From Streptomyces sp. P3 (lineage in GTDB: Bacteria; Actinomycetota; Actinomycetes; Streptomycetales; Streptomycetaceae), in assembly GCF_003032475.1 (NCBI RefSeq), contig NZ_CP028369.1, forward strand, positions 7,750,001 to 7,814,000: 64,000 nt of DNA, in the 5' to 3' direction. This document shows, piece by piece, positions 25,401 to 34,020 of this stretch. The notes under the pieces were generated by a model. It did no database searches and was not told the DNA's origin. It saw only the letters and a list, made by a program, of their open reading frames with translations. A program made the position numbers and the translations under genes. Within the stretch, counting starts at the first letter, position 1. Every line of letters starts with the position of its first letter.

Positions 25401-25671
25401 GTGATCCAGGCCGAGGCCGAGTCCCTGGTCAGGCAGCAGCTATTGGATCCACATGCCGTCGAAGTGACCGTGCAGAACGGCGTGGTGACGTTGGAGGGAC
25501 GGCTGGAGGAGGACCTCGTCCCCCGAACTGCCGGCACTGGTACGGGACATCGACGACGTGGTCGAGGCCGACGCCATCGAGGCGGTGTGGGCCGGCCGCG
25601 CCCGCACGCCCGTCGGTCGTCGCAGGCACCGAAGCCTTCCTGGGGCCCTTCAGGGGGCGAGGGAGAAGTAG
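25401..25671 (+). pseudogene. BON-domain relic with single-base frameshift
   Basis: From a GTG at 25401 the frame encodes a BON-like stretch (LLDPHAVEVTVQNGVVTLEG, then RLEEDLVP). At a run of five C around 25520-25524 the family continuation ELPALVRDIDDVVEADAIEA is found in the next phase, ending at TAG 25669-25671. Removing one C restores a continuous BON C-terminus like those of the two CBS-BON proteins at 19-20 kb. The CBS part is absent, so this is the tail of a lost paralogue. Confidence 0.65.
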
Positions 25672-27980
25672 TTCTCCTCCTCCTGCGTGAAGTGCAGCCG
25701 CAGGACGGTGTTCAGGCCGTAGAGGCAGGAACGCAGATCGTCGAGTTGTTCGGGGGCCGGGCCCCCGTCGGCACCGGCCAGTTCGAGGTGGGTGGCGATC
25801 CGGCGCGAGAGGCGTTCGATCTCGGTGTGGGCGCGGCTCATGGTGGCGGTGGCCTCGGGGCCGCCGAGGGTGGGGGCGAGCGCGGGATAGAGCTCGTGTT
25901 CTTCGGCGTATTCGTGAGGCAGCAGCCGCTCGACGAGCAGACGGTGGGACTCCTTCACGGCGGCGAGTGCCGCGGGGCCGGGCTCGTCGGAGAGGCGATC
26001 GGCTGCGTCGCGTACGGCGTCGAGGACGTCCTGGAGGTCGTGGTGTTCGTCGGCGAAGCGGTGGATGAGCGCTTCGGCGGCGGGGGTGAGGGCCGGTCGT
26101 GCGGCCTGATCGACGCGCAGGGCACGCAGAGCGTTGAGGATGACGGCGACGTCGATGCCCTCCTGGAGCAGCGCGCCGACGGCGGGCGGGAGCAGGCCGA
26201 CCGCGGCCGCGGCCATGGCGACCAGGGACATCAGCATGCCGCCGAGGGCACTCTGGACGGCGATGCGGCGGGCGCGCTGGGCGATGGTGACGGCGTCGGC
26301 GAGACGGTCGACCCGGTCGGTGGTCAGGACGATGTCGGCGGCCTCGGAGGAGGCGGTGGAGCCGCGCGCGCCCATGGCGACCCCGATGTCGGCGGCGGCC
26401 AGGGCCGGAGCGTCGTTGACGCCGTCGCCGACCATCACGGTGACCGCGTGCTCGCGTTCGGCGCGGACGGCGGCGACCTTGTCGGCCGGGCTGAGTTCGG
26501 CGCGCACGTCGTCCAGACCGAGGACGGCGGCGACTTCCCGGGCGGGCGCGGCCCGGTCGCCGGTGAGCATCAGCAATCGGCTGATGCCGGCCGCCCGCAG
26601 GTGGCGCAGGGTGCGCGGGGCATCGTGGCGCAGGGGGTCGCGCAGCAGGACCGCGCCGGCCGGCTCTCCGTCGACGGTGAGCCAGGCGACGGCCGCGCCG
26701 TCGAGCAGGGCGCGGTTGTCGACCGCCCCGGCCCAGACGGGCCGCGCGGTGTCGGGGGCGAGGCGGCCTATGGAGACCCGGCGCCCGTCCACGGTGCCGG
26801 TGGGGCCTCGGCCGGGTTCTTCGGTGACGTCCGTCGAGGCTGTCAGCTCCAGTCCGCGTTCTCCGGCGGTGTCGACGATGGCTTGAGCCAGGACGTGCGG
26901 CGAGTACTGGTCGAGTGAGGCCGCCAGCCGCAGGACTTCCGCGGGTTTCAGGTCGGGGGCGGCGGTGACGTCGAGGACCCGCGGGCGGCCTCGGGTGAGG
27001 GTGCCGGTCTTGTCGAGCAGCAGAGTGCGGGCCCGGCCGAGGTTCTCCAGCGCGCCGCCGTCGCGGACGACCACGCCGAGACGGGAGGCGCGGGAGAGAC
27101 CGGAGACGATCGCGACCGGGGCGGCCAGCAGCAGCGGACACGGGGTGGCGACGACCAGGACGGCGACCGCCCGGACGGCGGACCCGCTGATCAGCCACGC
27201 CAGTCCGGCGACGACGACGGAGAGCGGAAGGAACCAGGCGGCGTAGCGGTCGGCCAGCCGCACGACGGGCGCGGACTCGGCCCCGGCCTGCTCGGCCAGC
27301 CGTACGATCCCGGCGTAGGTGCTGTCCCGCTCGGTGGCGGTGGCCCGCAGTTCGAAGGCGCCACCGGCGTTGACCACACCACTGCGCACTCCTTCACCCA
27401 GGAGCCGCTCGACCTGGACGGGCTCACCGGTGAGCACCGATTCGTCGAGCACGGCGGCGGCGCTTTCCACCCGGCCGTCGACGGGCACGACGTCACCGGG
27501 ACGGACGACGAGCAGGTCACCGACGACGACCTGTCCCAGCGGTACCGTGGTCACACCCGCGCCCGTGCGCCGGTGTGCCGAGCGCGGTGCGTGTTCGAGC
27601 AGGGCCCGCAGGTCGTGGGAGGCGCGCCGCTGCGCCGCGGCCTCCAGGGTGCGCCCGGTGGCGAGCATCAGCGCGATCAGCGCACCTGCCAGGTACTCAC
27701 CCACGGCCAGGGTCCCGCCGAGCGCGAGTACGGCGATCAGGTCCACGCCCGCTTGTCCGCGCCGCAACGCGGCCAGCACCCACCACACCGCGGGGACGAC
27801 GGCGGCCACGGTGCCCAGAGCCCAGAGCAGGTCGGCGAGGCGCGGGGCGTCGGCGAGCCAGGCGACGCCGCCGCCGGTGAGAGCTGACGCCGTGACGGCC
27901 AGGAGGACCGGTTCGAGCAGTCGGGACAAGCCGGGGGCGGTCAGGCGGTGCAGCCGCGCTGCGAGAGTGGAGTGGTTCAT
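25650..27980 (-). CDS. P1B-type metal-transporting ATPase with C-terminal hemerythrin domain (Nia/P1B-5-like)
   Basis: This 776-residue pump starts at ATG 27980 behind GAGGTG. There is no N-terminal HMA domain. TM helices occupy about residues 20-110, the actuator TGEP 184-187, the TM metal motif T279-P-C-P, phosphorylation motif DKTGTLT about 323-329 and GDGVNDAPAL near 515. The soluble tail (about 637-776) is a hemerythrin/HHE domain with the spaced His/Glu pattern ADEHHDL, HEYAEEHELYP, AHTEIERL and LHFTQEEENYF. TPC plus hemerythrin defines the P1B-5 class, of which Sinorhizobium Nia responds to Ni and Fe. I infer export of Fe(II)/Ni(II), with the diiron domain sensing iron or oxygen. It follows a 230-nt gap after the ferredoxin gene. 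Confidence 0.9.
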   Translation of the reverse strand: MNHSTLAARLHRLTAPGLSRLLEPVLLAVTASALTGGGVAWLADAPRLADLLWALGTVAAVVPAVWWVLAALRRGQAGVDLIAVLALGGTLAVGEYLAGALIALMLATGRTLEAAAQRRASHDLRALLEHAPRSAHRRTGAGVTTVPLGQVVVGDLLVVRPGDVVPVDGRVESAAAVLDESVLTGEPVQVERLLGEGVRSGVVNAGGAFELRATATERDSTYAGIVRLAEQAGAESAPVVRLADRYAAWFLPLSVVVAGLAWLISGSAVRAVAVLVVATPCPLLLAAPVAIVSGLSRASRLGVVVRDGGALENLGRARTLLLDKTGTLTRGRPRVLDVTAAPDLKPAEVLRLAASLDQYSPHVLAQAIVDTAGERGLELTASTDVTEEPGRGPTGTVDGRRVSIGRLAPDTARPVWAGAVDNRALLDGAAVAWLTVDGEPAGAVLLRDPLRHDAPRTLRHLRAAGISRLLMLTGDRAAPAREVAAVLGLDDVRAELSPADKVAAVRAEREHAVTVMVGDGVNDAPALAAADIGVAMGARGSTASSEAADIVLTTDRVDRLADAVTIAQRARRIAVQSALGGMLMSLVAMAAAAVGLLPPAVGALLQEGIDVAVILNALRALRVDQAARPALTPAAEALIHRFADEHHDLQDVLDAVRDAADRLSDEPGPAALAAVKESHRLLVERLLPHEYAEEHELYPALAPTLGGPEATATMSRAHTEIERLSRRIATHLELAGADGGPAPEQLDDLRSCLYGLNTVLRLHFTQEEENYFSLAP

Positions 27981-28210
27981 GGCACACCTCGGTCGGTCCG
28001 GCACGGTGACCGCCGGATCGTCTCCCTCCATCCCATCGTGGCACCCGGCCCTTGCGGAAGGGGACGTCCGGCTCTGCTTCCGGGCCGGACGGACGGCACA
28101 GGAACTCCTCACGAGAAGCCGGGCAGTCCCTGTGCCAGGCCGGCGCGCCCGGTCGATACACGTCGACGGCCGGGGAAGAGCGGGGGAAGCGGCCGGTCTG
28201 CGCGCCACCC

Positions 28211-28417
28211 TCAGGTGTCGTCGGTGTGCAGGGCCAGGCGGGGGCAGGCGGCGACGGCCCGTCGGGTGTGGCTGCGCAGCCGGTCGGGGACGATGCGGTC
28301 CTTGAGGATGGGATAGCCCCACTCGTCGAGGTCGATCAGCTCGGGGAGCAGTTCGCCGCACAGGCCCTGACCGGTGCAGGCGATCCGGTCGATGCGCAGG
28401 ATCCGGTTCGGGTTCAT
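28211..28417 (-). CDS. Small 3Fe-4S/4Fe-4S-type ferredoxin
   Basis: This is a 68-residue monocluster ferredoxin. The first cysteines are in IACTGQGLCGELLPE (C-x5-C) and the last in AVAACPRLAL (C-P). The usual middle Cys position is Gln, which favours a [3Fe-4S] cluster as in Streptomyces P450 ferredoxins. The start ATG at 28417 overlaps the stop of the NuoF-like gene (ATGA). With no P450 nearby, its partner should be the NuoF-like flavoprotein, passing electrons between NAD(P)H and the ferric-reductase-like membrane protein. Confidence 0.85.
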   Translation of the reverse strand: MNPNRILRIDRIACTGQGLCGELLPELIDLDEWGYPILKDRIVPDRLRSHTRRAVAACPRLALHTDDT

Positions 28418-29739
28418 CGCCAGGTCTCCAGGGGCGTGGCGGGCGGTACGGGAATGCGAGGCGGTCGGTGGGCCGCGGGACAGGTGCCGTGGGTGAGGTG
28501 GTGGCCGACGTCGTCGGCGAAGGTACGCATGGCGGAGGCGGCCAGGCGGGCGGCACCGTCGGGGTGACGGCAGGCGCCCCGGTCCGGCAGCAGACCGGTC
28601 CGGCGGTGCAGGCGGGACAGCAGCTCCGGATGGGCGTGTCCGGCGGCCAGTGCGGCGAAGTCCTCGGCCACGGCGGGCAGCCCGTAGCGGCAGGGCCCGC
28701 ACTGGCGGGCGCCGTGGGCCGCAAGGAAGGCGAGCATCCGGGCCGTTTCCGTCAGCCCGCAGGCCGTGTGGGGAAGCGCGACGAGTACGCCCGCGCCGGG
28801 TGAGGCGCCCAGCGGAGCCAGTTCGCGGCGGGCAAGGGGTGTGTGCACGTTCTCTGCCGGGAGCCAGGTGCCGGCGAAGCCGCCGAGCAGGATGGCCCGG
28901 ACGGGTCCCGTGGGGCCTCCGGCACGGTCGAGCAGTGTGGCGAGAGGCGTGCCGAGCGGTGCTTCCAGGACACCGGGAGCGGCGATGGCCCCGGAGACGG
29001 TGACGAGCGTGGTGCCGGGCTCGTCCACGGTGCCGGCCTGCCGGAACCAGTCCGGTCCGTGACGGGCGATGAGGGCGAGGTGGGCGAGGGTCTCGGCGTT
29101 GTGGACGAGGGTGGGGCGCCGGGCGACCCCGCGTTCGTGGCTGCGCGGAGGGCTGCCCTGCGGACGGGCCGGTCCCCCGTCGAGCCAGCGCACCAGTGCC
29201 GTCGACTCGCTGGAGACGTAGCCGTGCGGCAGGGCGTGCAGGCGTATCCGTACGGGGTCGAGGCGGGCGCGTCGCCGTTCCTCCACGGCGGTGCCGAGCT
29301 GCCGGTGCTGGGCGGTGCGGGTGCGGGGCAGGCACACGTGGACGGTGTCGGCTCCGACCTCGGCCGCCGCGAGGACGGCGCCGTCGAGGACCAGGTGGGG
29401 TGCGACGGCGAGCAGGAACTGGTCCTTGCGGCTGCCGGGTTCGCTCTCCATGGCGTTGACGACCACCACAGCCGGGCCCCGGCCGTCCATCACGCCCCGC
29501 AGTTTCCGGGCTGTCGCAAACCCGGCGCCGCCACGTCCGGTGAGCCCGGCCGCCTCGACGGAGTCGACCAGCCCCGGCGTGCCCCCGGTGAAGGGAGGCG
29601 GCCCGTAGCGTCGCAGGTGATCGGCCAGAGTGGCCGGTCGCCCGGTGGCATGCCATCCCGCCAGCAGCCGCGCGCCGGAGCTGTCCGGCCCGGGTGCGCG
29701 GTGGCCGGGCGTGAAGGGCGCCGCGGTCGAGTGGTTCAC
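28414..29739 (-). CDS. NuoF-like NADH dehydrogenase 51-kDa family flavoprotein
   Basis: This is a 441-residue cytoplasmic protein from GTG 29739, which overlaps the stop of the membrane protein gene (GTGA). The FMN loop GLTGRGGAGFATARKL and the NAD-binding segment VVNAMESEPGSRKDQF are present near residues 67-105, then an SLBB-like region (about 235-310). The C-terminal cluster motif reads ARQCGPCRYG with one later Cys (RGACRHP). NuoF has C-x2-C-x2-C plus a distal Cys, so here the first Cys is replaced and only three remain. It probably takes electrons from NADH to FMN and on to the ferredoxin or the membrane partner. Confidence 0.85.
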   Translation of the reverse strand: MNHSTAAPFTPGHRAPGPDSSGARLLAGWHATGRPATLADHLRRYGPPPFTGGTPGLVDSVEAAGLTGRGGAGFATARKLRGVMDGRGPAVVVVNAMESEPGSRKDQFLLAVAPHLVLDGAVLAAAEVGADTVHVCLPRTRTAQHRQLGTAVEERRRARLDPVRIRLHALPHGYVSSESTALVRWLDGGPARPQGSPPRSHERGVARRPTLVHNAETLAHLALIARHGPDWFRQAGTVDEPGTTLVTVSGAIAAPGVLEAPLGTPLATLLDRAGGPTGPVRAILLGGFAGTWLPAENVHTPLARRELAPLGASPGAGVLVALPHTACGLTETARMLAFLAAHGARQCGPCRYGLPAVAEDFAALAAGHAHPELLSRLHRRTGLLPDRGACRHPDGAARLAASAMRTFADDVGHHLTHGTCPAAHRPPRIPVPPATPLETWR

Positions 29740-30422
29740 CGTCCGCCTCCGATCAGCAGCGCGGTCGTGGCGGCACGCTGGGCCCAGCCGGGCTGGAGCG
29801 GCCCGGCGGTCAGGAAGGCGGTCAGCGCCACCGGTACGGCGATCGCGGTCGCGGCGGCCGCGAGGCGCCCGGCCACCCGTCCGGGACCGGCCTTCGCCAG
29901 GCGCCACCACACGGCGGCGACCACCGAGGCCAGGCATGCGGCGTAGAGCCACAGCTGGAGCGGGAGGCGGGTGTCGGTGCCGGTTCCGGCACCGTGGAAG
30001 AGGGCGAGCGGCCACGCGGCGTAGGCCAGCCAGTGCACCGCCTTCCAGCGTCGCACCCCCAGTCGTAGCCGCATTGCGCTGGTGACCAGCACCGCGAGCA
30101 GCAGATCGGCCGCGGCCGTGCCGAGCCCGAGCCAGAGCGGCCGGTACGACGCTCCGAACGGGACCACGGCGACCGCCCACCCCAGGTGCACGAACGGATC
30201 GAGCACCGCCGTCACGACGTGCGCGGTGAGGAACACCAGGGTGAGCAGGGACAGGTTGCGGTGCAGCAGCCCGATCTCGAACCGGCCGATCCGGCGGGGT
30301 GTGGACCGCCCGCCGGAGGCGATCCCGAGTACCACGGTGGCGGTGAGCAGGATCAGAGCGAGGGTGCCGCCGGCGCGCCCGGCGTACCACAGGGGGCTGC
30401 CCGCGAGGGCGAGGGGCGTCAT
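29736..30422 (-). CDS. Ferric-reductase-like transmembrane protein
   Basis: This 228-residue membrane protein has about six TM segments. His residues sit in TM helices as expected for haem ligation: LLHRNLSLLTLVFLTAHVV and WKAVHWLAYAAWPLALFHG, the paired-His pattern of the ferric reductase/YedZ-like family. It lacks the FAD/NAD domains of full ferric reductases, which the downstream NuoF-like protein could replace. The ATG overlaps the ApbE stop. Its likely role is transmembrane electron transfer to an extracytoplasmic acceptor. Confidence 0.82.
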   Translation of the reverse strand: MTPLALAGSPLWYAGRAGGTLALILLTATVVLGIASGGRSTPRRIGRFEIGLLHRNLSLLTLVFLTAHVVTAVLDPFVHLGWAVAVVPFGASYRPLWLGLGTAAADLLLAVLVTSAMRLRLGVRRWKAVHWLAYAAWPLALFHGAGTGTDTRLPLQLWLYAACLASVVAAVWWRLAKAGPGRVAGRLAAAATAIAVPVALTAFLTAGPLQPGWAQRAATTALLIGGGR

Positions 30423-31384
30423 CGCGGACCTCCGGGGTCGGGGGCCGGGGAGTCGGGTGGCCAGCCGCCGAGGCGTACGACGGTGCCGTCGAGGCCGACC
30501 AGGCGGGAGGGCAGGCCGGTGGAGCGCAGCCAGTGCACGGCCCGTTCGCCGAGCACGACCGCCGCCGTACTCGCGGTGTTGGCGTCCACGCAGGTGGCGG
30601 CCGAGACGGTGACCGTGCGCCACACGGGCGGGGCCGGTTCCCCGGTGGCGGGGTCGACTATGTGGTGCAGGGTGCGTCCGCCGCGTCGCCAGGCGCGCAC
30701 CCGGATGCCGGAGGTCGCCAGGGCCCCGCCGGTCAAGGCCACGGCCGGGCCCGGCTCCGTCACGGACTGCGCGTGGTCGTCGGCGAGAGCGATCCGCCAT
30801 CCGCCCTCCGGTGTCGGCCCGGCCGCGGCCAGGTCGCCGCCGAGACCGACCAGGACCCCGCACCCGGTCGCTGCGGCGGCCTGGTGGACGGCACGGTCGG
30901 CGGTGCGGGCCTTGGCGGTGGCGCCCAGGTCGAGGCGGGTGTGCGGGGGCAGACGGAGCCGCCGGGTGCGCGGGTTCCAGCTGATCCGCTGCCAGCCGGG
31001 CGCGGGGCGGCCGACGGGCACCGGGCGCGCGTCGTCGGGGCGCACGGAGGCGAAGGTACGGTCGTAGCCGAGCGCGATCACCGCGCCGCCCACGGTCGGG
31101 TCGACGGCGCCGTCGGTGATCCGGGCGGCCCGCAGGGCGGCCTGGAGCGCGTCGGCGAAGTGTTCGCTCACTGTCGTCGGGGCACCCGCGGCCAGGTTGA
31201 CGCGGGTGAGTTCGGAGTCCGGCCGGAAGCGGCTGCAGGTCAGGTCGACGGCGCGGAGTTCGGTGCGCAGGACCTCTGCCGCGACGGGCAGGGCTCCCGG
31301 GTCGGTGACGAGCAGGGTGGCGGTGGTGCCCAGGGCGGGGAAGACGACCTGGGCGGGGGAGGGGGCGGGCGTGTGCGTGGTCAT
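30419..31384 (-). CDS. apbE: ApbE-family FAD:protein FMN transferase
   Basis: This 321-residue enzyme uses FAD to attach FMN covalently to Thr/Ser in a [ST]GA[TS] motif of a client. Visible are DLTCSRFRPDSELTRVN, TDGAVDPTVGGAVIALGYDR, LDLGATAKARTADRA and LVGLGGDLAAAG, the flavin/Mg-binding blocks, with HHIVDPATGEPA near residue 245. There is no signal peptide, so it acts in the cytoplasm. It overlaps both neighbours by 4 nt. Its presence predicts a flavinylated protein in this operon; the C-terminus of the upstream single-TM protein is one candidate. Confidence 0.9.
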   Translation of the reverse strand: MTTHTPAPSPAQVVFPALGTTATLLVTDPGALPVAAEVLRTELRAVDLTCSRFRPDSELTRVNLAAGAPTTVSEHFADALQAALRAARITDGAVDPTVGGAVIALGYDRTFASVRPDDARPVPVGRPAPGWQRISWNPRTRRLRLPPHTRLDLGATAKARTADRAVHQAAAATGCGVLVGLGGDLAAAGPTPEGGWRIALADDHAQSVTEPGPAVALTGGALATSGIRVRAWRRGGRTLHHIVDPATGEPAPPVWRTVTVSAATCVDANTASTAAVVLGERAVHWLRSTGLPSRLVGLDGTVVRLGGWPPDSPAPDPGGPR

Positions 31385-31773
31385 GACGCCCCCGTCGTCG
31401 TGTGCGGCCGCTGCTGGGTGGGAGCCGGTGGTCGGGCAGGAGGCTGCGGCGCCGGTCGAGCGGCAGGGGCCGCGCCCTCGTCGTCGTCCTCGTCGTCGTC
31501 CTCGTGGTGGTCACTCCGCTCGTTCCCTCCCGTCGCGGGGGCGGAGGAGGACGTCGCCCGGTTCTGCGCGGATGGGGTGACGGTCGGTGGGGGAGATGCC
31601 GAGCCTCCTGGCAGCAGATGCGTGTAGAGGCTGCCCAGCCCCGCCGCGCCGGCCACGGCGGTGACGGCGATCCACCGGGTCAGACGGCGGCTGCGGCGCA
31701 GGCCGCGATCGCGCGCGAGCGGGGAACCGGTCGGCGGGGGCGTCGGCGGGAGGTCGTCGGGTGAGGATGCCAT
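31381..31773 (-). CDS. Single-TM protein with acidic/Pro-rich tail ending in TGAS
   Basis: This is a 130-residue protein at the head of the electron-transfer operon. A basic cytoplasmic N-terminus (LRRSRRLTR) is followed by one TM (about residues 33-53, WIAVTAVAGAAGLGSLYTHLL), an outer Ser/Thr/Pro linker, a cluster of Asp/Glu (HHEDDDEDDDEG) and a Pro/Ala tail. The last residues are HTTTGAS, which contains the core [ST]GA[ST] of ApbE flavinylation sites, although the usual preceding Asp is missing. It takes the place where related operons carry an FMN-binding-domain protein. No catalytic domain is visible. Confidence 0.7.
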   Translation of the reverse strand: MASSPDDLPPTPPPTGSPLARDRGLRRSRRLTRWIAVTAVAGAAGLGSLYTHLLPGGSASPPPTVTPSAQNRATSSSAPATGGNERSDHHEDDDEDDDEGAAPAARPAPQPPARPPAPTQQRPHTTTGAS

Positions 31774-31851
31774 GGCGGGGCTCCTGGAGGGTCGGTGGCC
31801 GGATCGGCCGCGTACACCTCCAGGCTGTGCTCACGGTTCCGGGGAACCGGC

Positions 31852-33249
31852 TCACCTCTTCTTCGGATCCGGTAAAGATCTCGGTCCGCCGGCCCTTTCC
31901 CGGCCGGGCTCCGGCCACAGCGGCAGTTCCAGTACGACGGTCAGCCCGCCACCGGGGGTGTCCGCCAGCCGCACCGTGCCGCCGTTGACGGTGACCAGGC
32001 GGTGGACGATGGCGAGCCCGAGCCCGGTCCCGCCGGCCTCGGGGTTGCCGAACCGGCGGAAGGCGACCGCCTTCGCATGGGCCGTCATCCCGGGACCGTC
32101 GTCCCGGACCCGCACCCGGGCGGTGGCCCCGGCCGCACGGTGGTCGATGGCGATGCTCCCGCCGGACGGCACGGCGTCCACGGCGTTGGCGATCAGGTTG
32201 TCGAGGATCTGCTCCAGGTGCCCTGCCCCCAGCGCGACGGGCGGTGGCGCACCGTCGGAATCCGCGGCCAGCCGGACGCCGCGCTCCTCTGCGACGGGCG
32301 CCCAGGCGGCAACGCGTTCGGCCACCACTACGCCGATCCGCACGGCGGTCGGGCGGGGTGTGGCCTGCTCGGCGCGCGCGACCGCCAGCAGCCCGTCGAC
32401 CAGCCGGGACAGCCGGGAGATCTCCTCCTGGGCGGCGGCAAGATCGGCGGCGGTGGCGTCGTCCGAGCCGGCGGCCAGGACGTCGAGGCGCAGGCGCAGC
32501 GCGGCCAGCGGGGTGCGCAGCTGATGGGACACGTCCGCGATCACGGCTCGATGTCCGTGCACCAGGGCTTCCGTGCGCGCCGCCATGGTGTTGAAGGTGG
32601 CGGCGAGCCGGCGTACCTCCGGCGGACCTGCTCCCACGTCGGCCCGCTCGTCGAGAACGCCCTCGCCCAGGCGCCGGGCCGATGCGTCCAGCGTCGACAG
32701 CGGCCGGCTCACCCAGCGGGCGAGGCGGACGGACAGCAGCACGGAGGCGGCAAGCGCTGCGGCACCGATCGCCGCGGACCAGCCCCAGATCGCCGCGATC
32801 CGGGCGTCGAGCGAAGCAGAGGACCGGGCCAGGACCACCGCGCCGGCGGGCTCGCGCACGTCACCGGCCGGTTCCGCGGTCAGCAGGCGCCCCTCGCTCT
32901 CCGGAGGCTCCGGCTCACGGCCGCGCAGCACGTCTGCCACCAACTCCTCCGCCTCCTCACCCTGCGCCGCCTTGCACGGCGTGGTGGCCACCAGGTGCGA
33001 GGAGTCGTACACGGCGGCGCAGTCCCCCGCTCGGGCTGCGGCATCCAGCTCCTTGCGCATGAGGGTGCCCGGTTTGCCGTCGGAGAGGTGTTCCTCGGCC
33101 GCCGCGGCGATCACTCTCGTGGCCGCGCGCTGGCTGTCGCGGTGGGCGACGCGCTCACGTGCCGTCAGCGACACCGCCAACGGCACCACCGCCAGCACCA
33201 GCAGCACAGAGGTCAGGACCACAAGCGTCCAGGCGATCCGGCGGCTCAC
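31852..33249 (-). CDS. Two-component sensor histidine kinase
   Basis: This is a 465-residue kinase from GTG 33249, overlapping the response-regulator stop (GTGA). TM1 spans about residues 6-29, the extracytoplasmic sensor 30-150, TM2 about 155-178 and HAMP 178-232. The H-box is ADVSHQLRTPLAAL (H242), with N-box DNLIANAVDAV and G boxes DDGPGM and GGTGLGLAIVH. The sensor has two Cys, C77 and C92 (GDCAAVYDS, TTPCKA), that could form a disulfide. It lies 78 nt upstream of the electron-transfer operon, which it may control. Confidence 0.9.
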   Translation of the reverse strand: MSRRIAWTLVVLTSVLLVLAVVPLAVSLTARERVAHRDSQRAATRVIAAAAEEHLSDGKPGTLMRKELDAAARAGDCAAVYDSSHLVATTPCKAAQGEEAEELVADVLRGREPEPPESEGRLLTAEPAGDVREPAGAVVLARSSASLDARIAAIWGWSAAIGAAALAASVLLSVRLARWVSRPLSTLDASARRLGEGVLDERADVGAGPPEVRRLAATFNTMAARTEALVHGHRAVIADVSHQLRTPLAALRLRLDVLAAGSDDATAADLAAAQEEISRLSRLVDGLLAVARAEQATPRPTAVRIGVVVAERVAAWAPVAEERGVRLAADSDGAPPPVALGAGHLEQILDNLIANAVDAVPSGGSIAIDHRAAGATARVRVRDDGPGMTAHAKAVAFRRFGNPEAGGTGLGLAIVHRLVTVNGGTVRLADTPGGGLTVVLELPLWPEPGRERAGGPRSLPDPKKR

Positions 33250-33944
33250 GACTGTTCCGGGGGCGCCTGGACCGGCCCGAGCCTGAAGCCGTGCCCGTAG
33301 ACCGTCTCGATCAGTCCCGGCACACCGAGCTTGCGGCGCAGCGCTGCGATGTGCACGTCCAGCACCTTCGTCGGTCCGTACCAGTGGGCGTCCCACGCCT
33401 GCTCGAGGATCTGCTGCCGGCTCATCACCCGGCCGGGATCGGCGGCCAGGCACTCCAGGATGCCGAACTCCTTCGGCGTCAACGCCACCGCACGTCCGTC
33501 CACCGACACACGCATGGTGCGCAGGTCGAGTGCCAGCGGACCGTGCCGGACGATCTCCGGCCCGGCCGGGCGCCGCCGACGCAGCACCGCCCGGATCCTC
33601 GCCAGCAACTCGGCCAGCCCGAACGGCTTGACCAGGTAGTCGTCGGCACCCTCGTCCAGGGCCACCACCCGGTCCGCTTCCTCACCCCGGGCCGTGACCG
33701 CGATGATTGCGGCGTCCGACCGGGCACGCAGCATCCGGCACACCTCGACACCGTCGATGTCCGGCAGCCCCAGATCCAGCAGGACGACATCGGGGGAGGC
33801 GGCCGCCAGGGCGGCACCGCCGCTGCGGACGTCCTCGACGGCGTAGCCTGCCTGCCGCAGCCCGCGCACCAGGGACTCCGCGATCCCTCGGTCGTCCTCC
33901 ACGACCAGCACGCGCGTCACCTCAGCCGTGGTCTCACCGTTCAT
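33246..33944 (-). CDS. OmpR-family response regulator
   Basis: This is a 232-residue regulator. The receiver domain has acidic pocket VVEDD (D17, D18), phospho-Asp D57 in VVLLDLGLPD and Lys in DDYLVKPFG. The C-terminal winged helix (about residues 130-225) contains LTPKEFGILECLAADPGRVMSRQQILEQAW and VDVHIAALRRKLG-type segments. It is translationally coupled to the histidine kinase. Likely targets are its own promoter and the downstream operon from 31773. It is not of the NarL/DosR class, although the surrounding genes are of the dormancy type. Confidence 0.9.
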   Translation of the reverse strand: MNGETTAEVTRVLVVEDDRGIAESLVRGLRQAGYAVEDVRSGGAALAAASPDVVLLDLGLPDIDGVEVCRMLRARSDAAIIAVTARGEEADRVVALDEGADDYLVKPFGLAELLARIRAVLRRRRPAGPEIVRHGPLALDLRTMRVSVDGRAVALTPKEFGILECLAADPGRVMSRQQILEQAWDAHWYGPTKVLDVHIAALRRKLGVPGLIETVYGHGFRLGPVQAPPEQS

Positions 33945-34020
33945 CCGTGTCACCCGACTCCTCGACGCCGCGACGACCACACCGGTCCTTCTCCCAGCCT
34001 CCGCTCCCGTCGGGCCCGGG

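Noticed and set aside
28211..29739. Part of respiratory complex I
   Set aside because: Only a NuoF-like protein is present, with ApbE and a ferric-reductase-like partner; no other nuo genes.
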